A stretch of 64,000 nucleotides of DNA from Larix kaempferi (Eukaryota; Streptophyta; Pinopsida; Pinales; Pinaceae), in the NCBI GenBank assembly GCA_027924585.1, contig BSBM01000436.1, positions 8,881,001-8,945,000 on the forward strand, given 5' to 3'. The notes beneath the pieces were generated by a model. That model searched no databases. It saw nothing but the letters and a program-made list of their open reading frames with translations, and was not told where the DNA came from. Below, piece after piece: positions 1 through 13,053 of the stretch. Made by a program: the position numbers and the translations under genes. Within the stretch, counting starts at the first letter, position 1, and every line of letters begins with the position of its first letter.

Positions 1-152
1 GAGTTATCTGTTTGAAGGCTGCATCATTCTCACCCTGCTTGATTTGACATCCAATATTCTGGCCTGAGGAGGCTTGCTTTACAAGTATTCTTGGAAATTC
101 AAAATGTCAAGCCCAAGGGTAATGCATCACTGTGAATCTCTAGTGTGAACCC
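1..152 (+). pseudogene. Left flank of LTR-A, probable 5' part of the decayed LINE
   Basis: This short stretch lies left of solo LTR-A and was contiguous with 4019 onward before that LTR inserted: the 5-bp duplication AACCC ends it and is repeated at 4014-4018. No protein motif is visible here. Assigning it to the LINE rests only on that contiguity. Confidence 0.35.
148..152. repeat. Target site duplication AACCC of LTR-A
   Basis: The same five bases occur at 4014-4018, immediately after the LTR end. Five base pairs is the usual duplication length for plant LTR retrotransposon integrases. Confidence 0.9.
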
Positions 153-3100
153 TGTTATCACATCTATATTTGCTGGAGCTACCATACTGCAGACTGTGTG
201 GCCAAGGACCACACAGTACTTTTTTTTTTCCAGATCAGAGATTGGGTGCCTTCAGAGGAGGCACACAGTTTTGTTCAGATTGCCCCGAGCAGACATATCA
301 GAGGGGACAGATGGTTGTACAGTGGTCCAGACATGTTACTTAGCATCTACCGCAGGGTCACCCTTCCTTGCCAGGGTTTGATATGAGCCCATTGAGACAG
401 TTGCCTAGTCTTGCTTTGATTGAGACTATCACAGAGTATTGCTGGTTTACTATTTGTTCCTGGATTCAGCAGAGATCCAGTTCAGAGACAGCCTCAGCAG
501 CAGGTATATGGTGTGGCAGGTATTGCATTTGATGTTTATTGCTCATGATTGTTGGTTAGACTTGTTTATATATGATAGTACACTAACTTTGCATATGATG
601 ATTGATTTGGTGATCTAGCTATTGTTATGATATGTGATTGGGCCCTTGGTGATGTCAGTCCACCCCTTTCTAGTAGGCTCCTGTATATGCACACCGGGTC
701 ACACCCCTACTCTTGGTATAGACTTGGTCACTTTGTCCCCCTAGGCAGCTGACTTTGGATCCACCTTCACCTTCTCCATCCATCTGACTCATCCATGATA
801 GTCTTTCCCGACTTGGATTCCGATTTGTGACCTTGAGGATCCCTTTCCCCACTGATCTCTGAGGATGCCATGATTCCCTGTCTATTGTGCCCAGGCTCTT
901 TAGTGTGTGAAATGCACTCTCAAACTTGGGATTTGCTCCTGTCGGTTGCCCCCTATGTTGCAATGTAGTTAGGATTGTGTAGTCTCACCGGGTGCTCCCC
1001 ATCGGTCATCAAAGCTTGTATGCTTACCCCCATTACTTTGCAGTATGAGCACCTTGATTATATCTATTGAGATATGTATGTAGCCCAAAAGGGCCTTGAT
1101 GTAAAATGAAGAAATGAAGAAATGTAAAGCAAGCCAAAAAGGCTTTTTGTAAATGTAAAATCTAGCCAAAAAGGGCTAAGTATGAAATTCATTGTAAAAT
1201 CCATGCAATGTGTTTGTAAACACACATGGACACAGGTCAACCGTACATGTCAGCATTTGTAGTGGTTATTTCCTCACCTAGTCCTGCGGGGCAAGGAGGT
1301 GAGAGGGAACAAGGGACAAGCTCAAGATTGTCCCCTAGAGTCTCAAGTTACGGTTTGTCGGACACCCAATTTGGCGGCTCTAGAAAAGAACCTCACGGAG
1401 TCTTCGAGCACGGATGTGAGTTGTGAAGTACTAGTTAGATGACCAGTGGCGGTTTCCCTGCACTATACCCATTTGTGGGGCACCCCCCTTCCCCGTGTCT
1501 TTGTCATGGTATGCTTATCTCAGTGGACCCCACTTTCCCGAGTTATCCAAAAAGTCACATGATCTTTGTTCTTGTCATCCCTCATCCTTCACCTTATATT
1601 CCACATCACCCAAAGTCATCTAGGTGGTCAAGTCTATAGGTTGTGCATAGCAGTTGAGTCTTTTAGATGTGGTGGGCCCACCTCACCTGGGGCCTTGTAT
1701 TTTTCCCAAGATTTAATGCATTTTTTATCACCATATTATCGTCATATTGTTTAGTAATGTACTAACTTGTATAAGAAAGCCTTTCACTTCATGATTGCAT
1801 ACAGGTATTCAGCTAGCACCATTGTTGACCAGGTTTGACTTGGTCAAACTAGGTTGACCAGGCCAAAAATGGGCTCGAAAAAATGTTGTGACCGGAATTT
1901 CGATTTTGGTCAATTATTATCTACAGGGGACCCATATGAGCCTCCAAGTGACAGAATGTAAAAAGATCGAGGCGTTTGTGAGATTTTTAATTATTATTGG
2001 CCATTAATGACCTGTTTTAATTAAAAATCATGGATTTTGGGCAAATAATGCCTAGGTGATGGATCGTGGTCGTTCGAGTGACCATTCCTACTATTTTTGG
2101 GGTCCACGATCATATTGCAGCAGACGGTTCGACGATCCGGGCACTCTAAGTAGGTCAAAAGCCCAATTTACTCCTTCAGCAATATAAACCAGAAATAAAA
2201 TACATGGAAAATAAAAAATTGGCAAAGGCAACTATAGCAATGGGCAAAAATCAATGGCTGGCTAATACAAGGATGATTTCTAAGGTAATGTTGGTATGTT
2301 TAGACATCATATTAGTAGTTGTGGGTCCCTCCATTGGACCAGCTCTTCATGTGGGACGAATTGCCCATGGGGGCGTTTTTTCTCCACTTGGGGAAGTTCG
2401 ATTTTCATGTTATATTGTATGTGGGACCTTGGTTGTTGATGTTAGGGGGATAAAACACCCTATAGGCACCCCCTAACACTTATTTCATGTATTGTATGGG
2501 CCCTACAAGGGACCCCTCCACTTGTGCGCTATCCTTGGGCAATTCGCACCCCCACTAGGAGAGATCTCCACCATTCAATTTGCTTGATGGGGGATTGATC
2601 CCAGCCCTCCATTTTGGAGGGAATTAGGTTTTGAGAGGCGACATTCTCTACTTAAGAGAGATGCTCTCCCATTTCTCCCTCTCTTGGCATTTTTGTAAAC
2701 TTGTGACTTGTGAATAGAGAAGCATTTCCTTCGATCTACTTGTGCACATGGTGATTAAGTGTTTAGATGATGACTCTTAGCTTATTGCTGATGCATTATT
2801 GAGTGTTTGTGCGCTATTTCCATCCATTTCCTTGGCCAAACGAACTGCAGGTGAACTGACCACTTGAAGGGGGACGCAGCCATTGAGCTAGCAGCTCCAC
2901 ATTGCTCTTTCTCTTTGGGATTTCAACAAAGGGAAGTAAACTTACTTTGCTATCTTATTTCCTTTCATCATTTGTCGTTCATTTGCTGATTTATTCTTGC
3001 TATTTGCCATAGTTTCTGACTTAGCTCTCTCTCTGGCAGGTACAAGGGCGCACTTGGTCAACTGGATGCTCCAAATGTTGAGGGAAAACGCCCAGCTGCT

Positions 3101-4013
3101 CAACACTTGGTCTTCATAATTTGTGTTCATCATCAAGCTCCTCATCTCCATTGTTTAGGGTAGGCAATCCCCGCTTGTTTCTCTAGTTTCCATTTCCATT
3201 GTGATTGCTAGGTTGCAAACCATTAAATAAAACCCTAAAATATAAAAAACTAAATTTGCAACCGTCAAAACTCCATTTTTATTGCAAACCCGCTTATTAT
3301 TTGTGATTAAATGTCTAGATCCGAAGTCTTAGATCTGTTAGACTCCATTTGCCCATAGATTTAGCACTGGTCTACTTAGCCAAAACGCCCACTTGGGGCG
3401 TTTTTCTCATCTGCTTGCTTGGGTTAGTTTGGGGTTCTGGGTAGTCTTGATTTGAGCTCTAATCATCATTTTATCAATAGATATCAAGCTATTCATCGCT
3501 AGAAGCACTTTAAAACGCTTATTTGTTGATGCCCTAGGTCCATTTACTTCACTGCTTAACTGTTTTCCTTGGGTATCTTCATTTCCTTTCTCCACTTCTA
3601 GCTCACTGAATGTTCTTTGCTTATTTCCAGCCACACGATTACGAATCTAATCCATCTCTATTCATCTTATCTGATTGCTGGTCACATCTCAATTATACAC
3701 TCATCTCATACCTGTGTCCAGTCTGTGGCTGAGATTAAGCTTAGGACCTATTTACACTCATCTCCTGTCTTTACTTCTTTCTATCTTTTGGGTTTGGGTG
3801 TATTTTGTCTCTCGACCATCACCTGGTTGAGCAGGGTCTCCCCCCTGACTTGGCTACGTGCCTTGTCTAAAGTGACAGTAGCCTTGTCCGGTGTGACTTC
3901 CGTTCCTTGAACGGAGGACCTGGCTATTGCCAGTTACACCTTCCTAGCTGTTCACCCTCTGCCATCCCTGTTAGGACACTCTTTATCCATCAGCTAGAGT
4001 TTGTGTGATAACA
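153..4013. mobile_element. Solo LTR-A, Athila/Tat-like gypsy LTR (3,861 bp)
   Basis: The unit begins TGTTATCACATC and ends GTGTGATAACA, so its ends are TG...CA within a 9-bp inverted repeat. It is flanked by a perfect 5-bp target duplication AACCC (148-152 and 4014-4018). No internal domain, primer site or second LTR is present, so it is a solo LTR left by recombination between two LTRs. Its first 2.2 kb is clearly related to LTR-D (26420-27754 and 48374-49189). A compact region near 2640-2700 resembles the LTR promoter area of the relatives. The minus- and plus-strand ORFs inside are short and show no family resemblance. The orientation is not proven. Confidence 0.9.
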
Positions 4014-4018
4014 AACCC

Positions 4019-6471
4019 CAATCATGACAGTTTAGGGTCAAAGTCGAAAGATGAGGAAGAGGTTGGACATGATGGGGACGAAAGTTAAGTCTGCAAAGAT
4101 CTTTGGATCAAAGAGCATAGAACTTACGAGATGCGAGAAGGGAAAACATCCGGACAAGAGCATGGTGGGAGACACAGAGAACTTGACTAAAGGGCATCCT
4201 GTAATTACCAGTTCAGTGCCAAATACACATTGGTATGATCAGGAAACATTTCTTTGACTTGAAGGGTTGAAATGAACCCCAGTAAATCAATATTCCATGA
4301 AGGAAATGGTTCAAACATCTGTCAAATTCTTTTCTGCTTCAGTTAAATATGAATCCATTTCTGAAACATGGATTACAGGGCCGGTTTTGAGGAACATGAA
4401 CGATATCCAGCCACCATCTGATTTGAACGCTGGTCTACGGCCACATTCTATCCAGATTCCATTTCACTTCTTAGCATCTGCTTGTTAGTTCCTATTCAAG
4501 TCACGTGGATAAGGTTTCACGTGCCCAGGACTTACCTCCTGTGGGCAAATCAGCTCTCCAGCTTTGCTTGTACCAAACCCCCTATACATTGGCAATGTGT
4601 CTGTCATCAAAGCATTCCCCTTGTCTGCTAGCACAAATGGTCCTGAAGTTACTCGAGTCAACGCTGTCACGGCTGACACGTGTATTTTGCATTTGATGGG
4701 CCTATCTCAGGCAGTAATTTTTGCCGATGGTCTCAATAGGCATCCTCTGGAGTCCCATGGGTGCTGTGGGTTCCCTGACTGAAGCTCAACTGGTTTCTTC
4801 TAGTGCTGGTACCACAGAACCAGTTTGGATTATTGGGAAAATCTTTCAACTGATTGGATCTTGGCCCATCATTGCTTCGGCTGGGTTTGATCATTAATGG
4901 TAACTGCAGACAGGTTCCTGGAATTCCAATGGTATTCATGCATGGTGTCTCTGCACCTTTGAGTGCTTGAGTTTGGTTGCCGATCAGTTCATCTCCTGTG
5001 GTGTCTTATTTAACTGCTAACAGTTTGGCTCTTGACTCAGTTTACAACACTTTGAGCCAGTCTGCTTCAATCAGTGAGAGTGTACAACAGTACAAGGGCA
5101 GTAGCCCCAAAGAATGATCAAGTTCAGCAGAAAGTTCCATTGGTTGGTTTAACTCATGGAGCATCATCACAGCTTGATGTCAATCCCATTGAATTGGTCA
5201 GATCACATGCTTCAGCGCTGCGCATGCCATATTCACTATGTGAGAAGAAGCCAAGATCTAATCATTGACCATAACGGTGGTTCCAAGTTGAGAGACCTAT
5301 TTTCTCAGAATTTACAAGAGGATATTGTCCTTGTTCACCCAGGCGATGAAGAGACAAAATACAGATCCGAGCACCCCATTTTGGAGGAGTTTCTTGATCA
5401 GGGATAGGCTGAGTGGATCGATTTGATTACATGTATGTCGACATAGAGAAAGATGGCCACATTTTCAATCTTATTCTTGACAAGGACCCTGATTTTTTAA
5501 AAGAAAACTGGCTTTACAAAAACAGGAATCAATCCTTTGCTTTCTCAAGAAAATTCCCTCTGAAGTGGATTTCCAAAATGGTGTGAATAACACTGGAGGA
5601 ACAGGTATGACATTTTCATGGAATCTTACTCAGGCATCAAGTATCAATATTTATCTTTGATTTTCGCAACAGAAGCGGCAGCTAGACAGGTTCTTCGGCA
5701 AGGCAACTGGAACATTGCAGGCTCATTAGCTTACGTACAGTCCTGATGTGAGGATTTTCATCCTTCTAAAACCCCAATTAAGACCAATTTCTGTTGTGGT
5801 TTAAATTACAAACACCCTGGACCAGGCCAAATCTTGTGGGATGTCTAATGCAGAAAGTTTTGGTAAGGTACTCATTTGTGACCAGGGTTTTCCAGTATCA
5901 ACAAGTGCCCAGGTTTGTGTTGAAGTAGATCTCACCAGCTTCCCCAGAGCACTGAGCTGGTTGATGGGGATCAAACATTTGAGCAAAGAGTGTATTATCT
6001 TAATTATCCTACACTTGCTTTGCTTGTCAGGAACCTAATCATCATGTGAAGGAATATCCCCTCAAAAAATGTCAAACTATGAGAAAGTTGCTGAAACGAA
6101 GTCCAAGATCAAGCTGGCAACAAGCGACAGGGTACAAATACTGTGACCCAACAAGAAAATTCAAGCCAAAGAAAGCAAGAACGAGGTTGCTAAGTCTTCT
6201 AGCAGCCCGGCCTCAGGAAAACATCTCTAAAATAGTAGCTGATAATGATGGGTGGCAAATTCAGCAGAATGGTAAACGGAAGGCTGCATCTAATGTTAGG
6301 AAAAAAGAAAACTGCCCTCATTAATCCCCTAAAGGAGCAGCGGATGAGAAGGCCATGACTTATAAGGATACAGTTGTAAGCAGCACCCCCTTCAGCAATC
6401 AAGTCTCTGATGAGATGGTAATCAGCAATGCTTTTGAAGCACTGAATAGGAATGGCCTTGTGACGAGATGA
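4019..6471 (+). pseudogene. LINE (plant L1-type) 5' region and ORF1, decayed
   Basis: Plant L1 ORF1 encodes an RNA-binding protein with an N-terminal DUF4283-type domain and a CCHC knuckle. Remnants in shifting frames include an acidic/aromatic stretch near 5430-5580 and a recognisable CVEVDLTSFP segment at about 5912-5941. The knuckle CFACQEPNHHVKEY lies at about 6013-6055; its first C, second C and H are present but the last cysteine reads Tyr. A lysine-rich tail follows (6060-6320). Several stops and frameshifts interrupt the reading. ORF1 appears to end in TGA at 6469-6471, overlapping the ATG of ORF2 at 6468. The part before about 5400 has no clear motif and may be leader or the start of ORF1. 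Confidence 0.65.
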
Positions 6472-8255
6472 AGATCAAGCTATGCTCAAGGAATGTGAGG
6501 GGGGTGACACTCCCTTCCAGGAGGATATTTATTAGGAACTTAATCTGTGATTTGTGACCTGATGTACTTAATTCACAGGAAGTCAAAACCTCAGATTCTG
6601 ACATTCGGTCTAGTATCGTTTTTTCTGGCAGAGGATGTTTTGGGTCTACCAATCACAAGCAATGTACAGGAGGTTCAATTCTTGGGGTGGCCCCATAACT
6701 CTTCAGCCTTTTCTCATGGGTCAGATCACAATAATCCATGAGTATGGGTTACCTGTGCACTACCAGGAAATGTAATTGGTTTATGTTCCATTTATGCTTC
6801 CAATCTGACTTTGGATATATGCATCATGTGGTACTGGCTGCCAAATGCATTGCCTGAGGCAAAATGGTTTTTCTTGGTGATTTTAATATGGTGGAGTGGG
6901 AGAGCAACAGAGAAGAGGGTTTGCTGGCATTGTCAATGGGAAGAAAAGAGAAGCATGGGCTTTGTGCAAATCCATACACCAGATTTTTTATGTTAACTGG
7001 AGCCAAAAACACTTGGATTTCAGAAAATGGTTCACTTTGTTGAACAGGAGAGGTATGGAGAGGGTACAAACCCATGTTGGATAGGATGTATGCACTTAGT
7101 GAGAGCTTGTCCTTTATGCATACAAGCAAGCAGCGAGCTGGAGTTGCATAGCTGTACAGCTTACACTGATTTTGGTCATCTTCCTATTTACACTATTATC
7201 ATCTTAGGGAAAGATTCTTGCTTCTCTACTTCCCTTCCTTTCAAGCTAAATGTTTCACATCTTGACTCAAAAGATTGTCAGCTGCTCATAGCCAAGGTTT
7301 GGAACGTGGTTCCTAGATCAAGGGGCAAGGATGGATGGATTTTGTGATGGGAAACATCTATAAAGATTCAAGAACACTATTGGGCAAGGATGGATGGATT
7401 TTATGATGGGAGACAGCTATCAAGATTCAAGAACACTATCAAGTTTCTTCATGATTGGTGTAGAGTGGATGCCAAGTCTAGATAAATAAAAGAGAAGCAA
7501 GCACAAAAGAAACTAGAGGATTTGCAGACACTTCTGGAGGAGATTCACAATAGCTCCCTTCAAGGAACAGCTACATGGGAGAAGCAGTACGTCAGATGCA
7601 TGGAACAATATCAGGCTACAGGCACAAAAGTTAGGGCCAAATCACAATGGACAAAGGATAGTTATGAGCCCTCCAACTCCAAGTAGTACTTTGACTTTTT
7701 TAAGAAAAAGCAAGCATCAAAAAGGATTATGGGCTTGACAAAACTAGATAGTGTGATGGTTGAAGACATCACAGAAATTAAGGAAATGTTTGGGCTTCAC
7801 TTCTAGAACATTTTTGCGAAGTATCGTATCACAAACCAGGTAGTTGTGGATTGGGAAGGCTTGTAGAAATGCAGTTCCACCAAGGTGTGTAGCAGTGAGA
7901 GAGAGATCTTGGAAGCTGATTTGACACAAGAAGATCTTCTCCAAGTTTTGAACCAAATGAAAAATGGAAAATCACCAAGGTTGGACAGTCTCCCTTGTCA
8001 TCTTTTAAAGAAAATTTGGTGGGTTGTTGGGAGGATAATTATTATACATGGCTCATGAAGTGTTCCAGACTAGAAAAATGGGAGAGATGTAACCTACTGG
8101 ATTGTCAAGGGCAATTAAAATTTTTTAAGTTTCTTATAAGATTTTGGCCAAGGTGTTGGCCATGCCAGTTCAAAATGCCTTGTCATGAATTATTCAGCCA
8201 AAATAGACAACATTATTATAAAGGCATGTTAACACCAGATTTGCCCTTATAAATC
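6468..8255 (+). pseudogene. LINE ORF2: AP endonuclease and start of reverse transcriptase, truncated
   Basis: The reading starts MKIKLCSRNVRG, the usual opening of a plant L1 endonuclease, at 6468. The endonuclease motif GDFNMVEWESN is visible at about 6876-6908. Later fragments in other frames (about 7560-8230) match the linker and beginning of an L1-type RT, ending near a segment like QxKMPCHELFSQNRQ that precedes the first RT motifs. The catalytic RT core (YxDD) is not present before sequence identity is lost near 8255, so about half of ORF2 is missing. Numerous stops and frameshifts make it a pseudogene. A near-duplicate of about 70 bp lies at 7316-7440 (GGGCAAGGATGGATGGATTT twice). Confidence 0.7.
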
Positions 8256-8879
8256 TGAGTGTTAATCTATAGTACATATTCATGGATATCAATGTGGGTG
8301 AACTCATTGTTATAGAGTTCACCATTCGGCATCGACAGTTTGTGAAGTACATTACAAAGTGTATTGGTTAGTTGGTCCACCGACGCAACATCAACAGTTC
8401 TTTCAGTGCCTTTCAGACTTGGCACATGCTCATGTGTCTTTATTATTCAGGGATAGATGGTTGGACAGGGTTTGGACATGTTATTTGTATACGAGTACAT
8501 GCAGAGTGTTGATTTTGAGCAGCATCAAGAGTCATTCTCCAGGAGAATGGAGGCACCTGGTCAGTTACCAAGGTTGATCAACATTCAATCTGGGACTAAA
8601 ACTCAACCTGGGGTTGAGAACCATTCTCCGAGATAATACGGGAGTTGGTCAGGGACCAGGGGGTTGCAGTCTGGGACTGAAGCTCAGCTTAGGGCTGAGA
8701 GCCATTCTTTAAGAATGGAGGCGCTTGGTCAGTTACCAAGTTGTTGACTCCGGTCAACCTTCAGCCTGGGACTAAAGAACCTGGTCTGAGACTAGGACAT
8801 TGATTCAATCAACGTGAAAACCTAGATTGGATCTAGGCAAGTGTTGTACTCCTCTCCTTGATCTATGGGCTATGGGACC
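8256..8879. other. Unassigned palindrome-rich stretch, left half (possible LTR U3)
   Basis: No coding similarity was found. The stretch is packed with short perfect inverted repeats: 8297-8305/8315-8323 (GGTGAACTC), 8533-8549 (CATTCTCC, 1-nt spacer), 8602-8608/8612-8618 (CTCAACC), 8683-8688/8694-8699, 8702-8718 (CCATTCTT, 1-nt spacer), 8724-8729/8735-8740, 8743-8748/8753-8758 and 8821-8837 (CCTAGAT). Three degenerate copies of a roughly 80-95 bp unit run from about 8525 to 8800. It was contiguous with 13054 onward before LTR-B inserted. With the TATA-like box near 13496 it may be the U3 of an old LTR. Confidence 0.5.
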
Positions 8880-11800
8880 TGTTATCACACCATAGTAGCA
8901 GGGCTACTATTCTTGCTTAGCAGATATCTGCACTTTTCAGAGCTTGGCTATGATGAATTTATATTTTGGGATCACTCATGATCAGAGCAGTGTATTTTAT
9001 CAGACTTATGTTAGACCTTGTGTCAAGGCTGAGCCTTGAGAGTTCAAATTTGATGCCCGATGTGACCCTTTATTCCATACAGTTTCAGTTTAGTGCCTAG
9101 AGATGTTATTACAGCAGTGTTTCAGATGGTTTATGATGATTATTATTATGATGAGATATAACCTATGGATTTCTGATCATTGAATATGGATTATTATCTT
9201 GTTGCTTTAGTCATGTTCACAGCATTATCTTGGCATATGATTCATAATGTGGCAAACCTTGTAAAATGAAAATGAACTATCTTGATGATGTTATAAATTA
9301 TAAAATGGACATACTACTTGCACATTTAGGTTGCTTGACAAAACTCATCGGTTTAACACCCTCCTTGCATAGATATGGTCTTTCTTGACATTATTTGTCT
9401 GCTAGCTTAGGCACCACATTCATTTGACTCCATCCATCCATGACCTTCCCGATTTGGCTTTCACCTTTGACTTGTCTTTCTTGACTCTTTGATACTGAGG
9501 ACTTCCCTATTACTACCTCTGTGTTGGATCGCATCCATGTTTGTTTAGTGTCTCGGATCTGAGTTGGTGACAGAACTTGCCTTTGGTGAGTTGGATTCTA
9601 GGCCTAAATCATTCTGGTCGGTTGTCCCAATGTTTGGCACTAGTCGAAGTCCCCTTAGTCACTTGAGATGTTGTTGGCTAAAACCGAAAGCTCATGTACT
9701 ACTTGGAAATCTTTATAAATTCGCCCATGGAAACTGTAAACTCTAGAATGTGTTTTTAAACACACGTGATTAAAGGGCAAGAGCGATGAACTGCTAAAAA
9801 TACTCCTCGAAGAGTATAAGAAAGGTCCAAAAAGCAAAAGTTACTCAAAAGTTATATCTATTATTGTTGACCTTGTATATGTATGAACATGCCCTGGATG
9901 CAAGCTGCAATTAGTTGTGCTTCTTAGCACATCTGAAATCCGAAGGGTTATGTAGGCCAAAAAGGCCATGAAATGAAATTGAAATTGAATGATCCTAATG
10001 AACTTGGATCAACTAGATGTAGACATGATGCCCAAGTTGAATAAGCACTCTCTAAACAACTTATCCATTTGTGAGGCACAACCGTTCCCCGTGTTATTTC
10101 TCTAGCACAAAGTATAGCTTCCCCCTCTCCCAGTCCAAAGTGTCTTTTAGTTAAGTTTAGGCAAGTCATCCCCTTTGCCCAGCCTTGTTCCTAGCCTTCA
10201 TCCTTAGCTAGCAGTTAGACCATGTCCAATGGGTGAGTCTGTCATTTAAGTTATTGTGCAAGTAAATATAAATAACAATGGAATATGCAAACATGATAAT
10301 GCCACTAAATGATGTTTATACTTTAACTTAAGCTGTGAGTATGATTAGAGGAACATGTCTTAGTCTATTGATATGATTTATCCTTGGTTGTATATTGATC
10401 TAGTCAAACTTGGGATCCGTGATGATGTGGGCCATATATGTGTATGGATGATGATTGATGGTCCCACACTCTTATTGATGGTACCATATGGTGGACATAT
10501 GATTTAGATGGTGATTGATGCAGTTCAACAGGTTTTATTATTATTCCAGATCATCAGATTATGCACTATCCGGATATGGTGGACCCTATTGTTGACCCCC
10601 CAGGTCAACCCACGGTGTATGAGTACACATTCCTAGTAGTTTTGGGTCTTTTGGATCCAATGAGACACTAATCATTCAGTTCCAGGCACTTCTGACAATG
10701 ATAGATGCAGGTTTTCACTTGTTGACCAGATTTGGGGCTGTTTCCAAGCCTGTCCAGCAGGGGCCATGAGAGGCCAGTTCACCTAGGGCGTTGTATGAGG
10801 GGGTGGTCCAGCCAATTGATATTACCATTTTACCCCCCTTCTGGAGAGCCTAGTGGGCTCAGTTTGACAGCGCAGGTGCCCTAGGTGGCAATTTCAGCAG
10901 CTTCACAGTTACCGAGGCAGATAAAAAATGGAATAAAAGGGTCACTGAGGAATTCGATTTGGGCAATTGAGGCAAGGTTTTGGCACTTGGTCTTCACAAA
11001 GGTCTTCCAGGGTGAATAGTCAATGGGGTCCACAATGGCCACAGGAGGCCATTTACTGCATGTCTCTCACGGATTTTGAAGATAGGATTTGATCATTTGT
11101 ATTATTTGGACATATTATTTTATATTATTGTGCCATGGAGATGAGCTAGTAAGGATTGATGCCTCCTAGCCCCACCATGAGCTTTATGAGTCATGTCCAT
11201 GTCATATGAGGTGGGCCCATGTACTTTTGCCCCCTCTAGAGGATGACGTCACCCTCACTTTGTCTCTCCTAGCTATGACATCACCTTTATGTTGAGTGAT
11301 CCATGTGATGTTATGTATTGGCTCATCTTAGCCATTGATTAGATTATGAGATCTTTTAATCTCAACCACTCATCTTGTTGTAAAGTGGGTTTGTGATCTA
11401 GGGTTTTGGTCTTTATTATCCTATATAAGGAGGAGACCCCTATTGTATAGCTCACCTTTGGAGCTCTTCAGTATTGGAATAGAATACTTCTTTGTGGGGC
11501 ATACTTCTCTTGTCTTGTGGATTCTTTTGCACTTTGAATATACAGTATCTCTTCTATGTATCATTGTGGATCTTGGGGCTACACGTTGTTTTCTTGCAGG
11601 GAGGCCGAATTGGTGGAGAGGAGGACAATTTGAAGAGGGTTATTGTTGGAGGGATCCACATATTCTCTCTTGAGTTGATCTTGGTGATAGGGAGTATCAT
11701 TATTGTATCTTTGTGACATAGTTGATGCTTTCTATTACATCTTTCCATCATTTTCATAATTTTCTTATTTGGCTTGTTTCACTCGATCTTGTCTTGTAGG

Positions 11801-13048
11801 AGAAGGACGATTTGGCTTCATTGGAGGAGGACGTTTTGGCTTGGAGCACTTGGATCTCACTCTTGAATATACACATAGGGGAATGCTATCAATTTGCAAA
11901 GTGGCCACAAGCAATTGAGGTAAGTTCATCAAGGTATGTACCTAGATCCATCCATTCTTCTTCATTGGTCATAAAACATTAAAATCAAAACCCTCATTTT
12001 TTGTTGTTCTTAGATCTACTTGGATCTAACTTGGCTTTTGGAAAGATATTGAAAACCCACCTCTATAGTATCCACGGCAATTTGGATCTATAGTTTGGTG
12101 GTGATTGGGTTCCATTTGACACACTTTCCAAGGCACCTAGCCCTCTTGAAGACAATTTGCACCCCTTGGGAGAAGCTAGTTGGGTTAGTTCCAAGACATG
12201 GGTAGGTGAGATCCCACTTGATTTGCACTCCTCTCATTTGATAACCTACCCCTAGTGCTTCACTTCTTTGATTTTTGCCTTGTGGGCCCCATTCCTCATT
12301 TTGAAGGTTGTGCCCCACTTGGGTCATTGGGTGATGCATTTTCAACCTTAGATCTATGGAGATCTAGCCTACCTTGGGGCATGCCACTTAAAACCCACTT
12401 TGATATTTGCCTTAACTACCCCGATCTACATTTTGGCATAATTTGTACTCTATTTGCCCCTCCATCTAAAGGCACTAGTCTCCTTGGGTCAATTCGCAGT
12501 CCTTGGGGATTGTGTCTTTTGCTAGATCCCATATGTGGGTGTGTCTAAATCTACCTTGGATCCATAGATCTACATCATCAAACACCCCTTAGTGCCATTC
12601 TACCCCTAACTTCACCTTGTGGGTCCCATTTGGGTCATTTCCATACTTTAAGGAAGTGGGCCCCACTTGTGTATTTCATGGTACTAGATCTATCTCTTTG
12701 ATCTTCCTAGGTGGCCTAACTCATTCATTGGTTGAAACTTGTCACTTCTTAATCCTCTTCAACCACATCTTAAACTCTTGGGTCCACCTAAGCTTGCATT
12801 GGTTTCCGTAACTCCACTTTCACATCTCTGTAGGAACCTTTGCTTTGGCTAATCGTTGTTGATTGGCTAATAGGGTCTCCCCCTTGATCTTAACTTGGCT
12901 AGATCTAAAGTGAAGAGTGCCTCGGTTGTCGTGACTCCCAACTTGCATTGGGAACCGTGGCATCTCTTGGGTCACCTCTTAGTTGTCCATCTCCTCTACC
13001 ATCCCGAATGGGATACTATTAGGGACAGCTACAAGTTGTGTGATAACA
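8880..13048. mobile_element. Solo LTR-B, Athila/Tat-like gypsy LTR (4,169 bp)
   Basis: The unit begins TGTTATCACACC and ends TGTGTGATAACA, and is bordered by a perfect 5-bp duplication GGACC (8875-8879 and 13049-13053). There is no internal region, so it is a solo LTR. Its start (TAGTAGCAGGGCTACTATTC) resembles the gypsy LTR at 28461 more than LTR-A. Near 11421 there is a TATA-like CTATATAAGGAGGAGA followed by a likely transcript start. Near 11800 a TTGTAGGAGAAGGACG segment resembles one in the other LTRs. Near 12870 a GGGTCTCCCCCTTG segment is shared with the 3' ends of the relatives. No ORF in it has a recognisable product. Confidence 0.9.
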
Positions 13049-13053
13049 GGACC

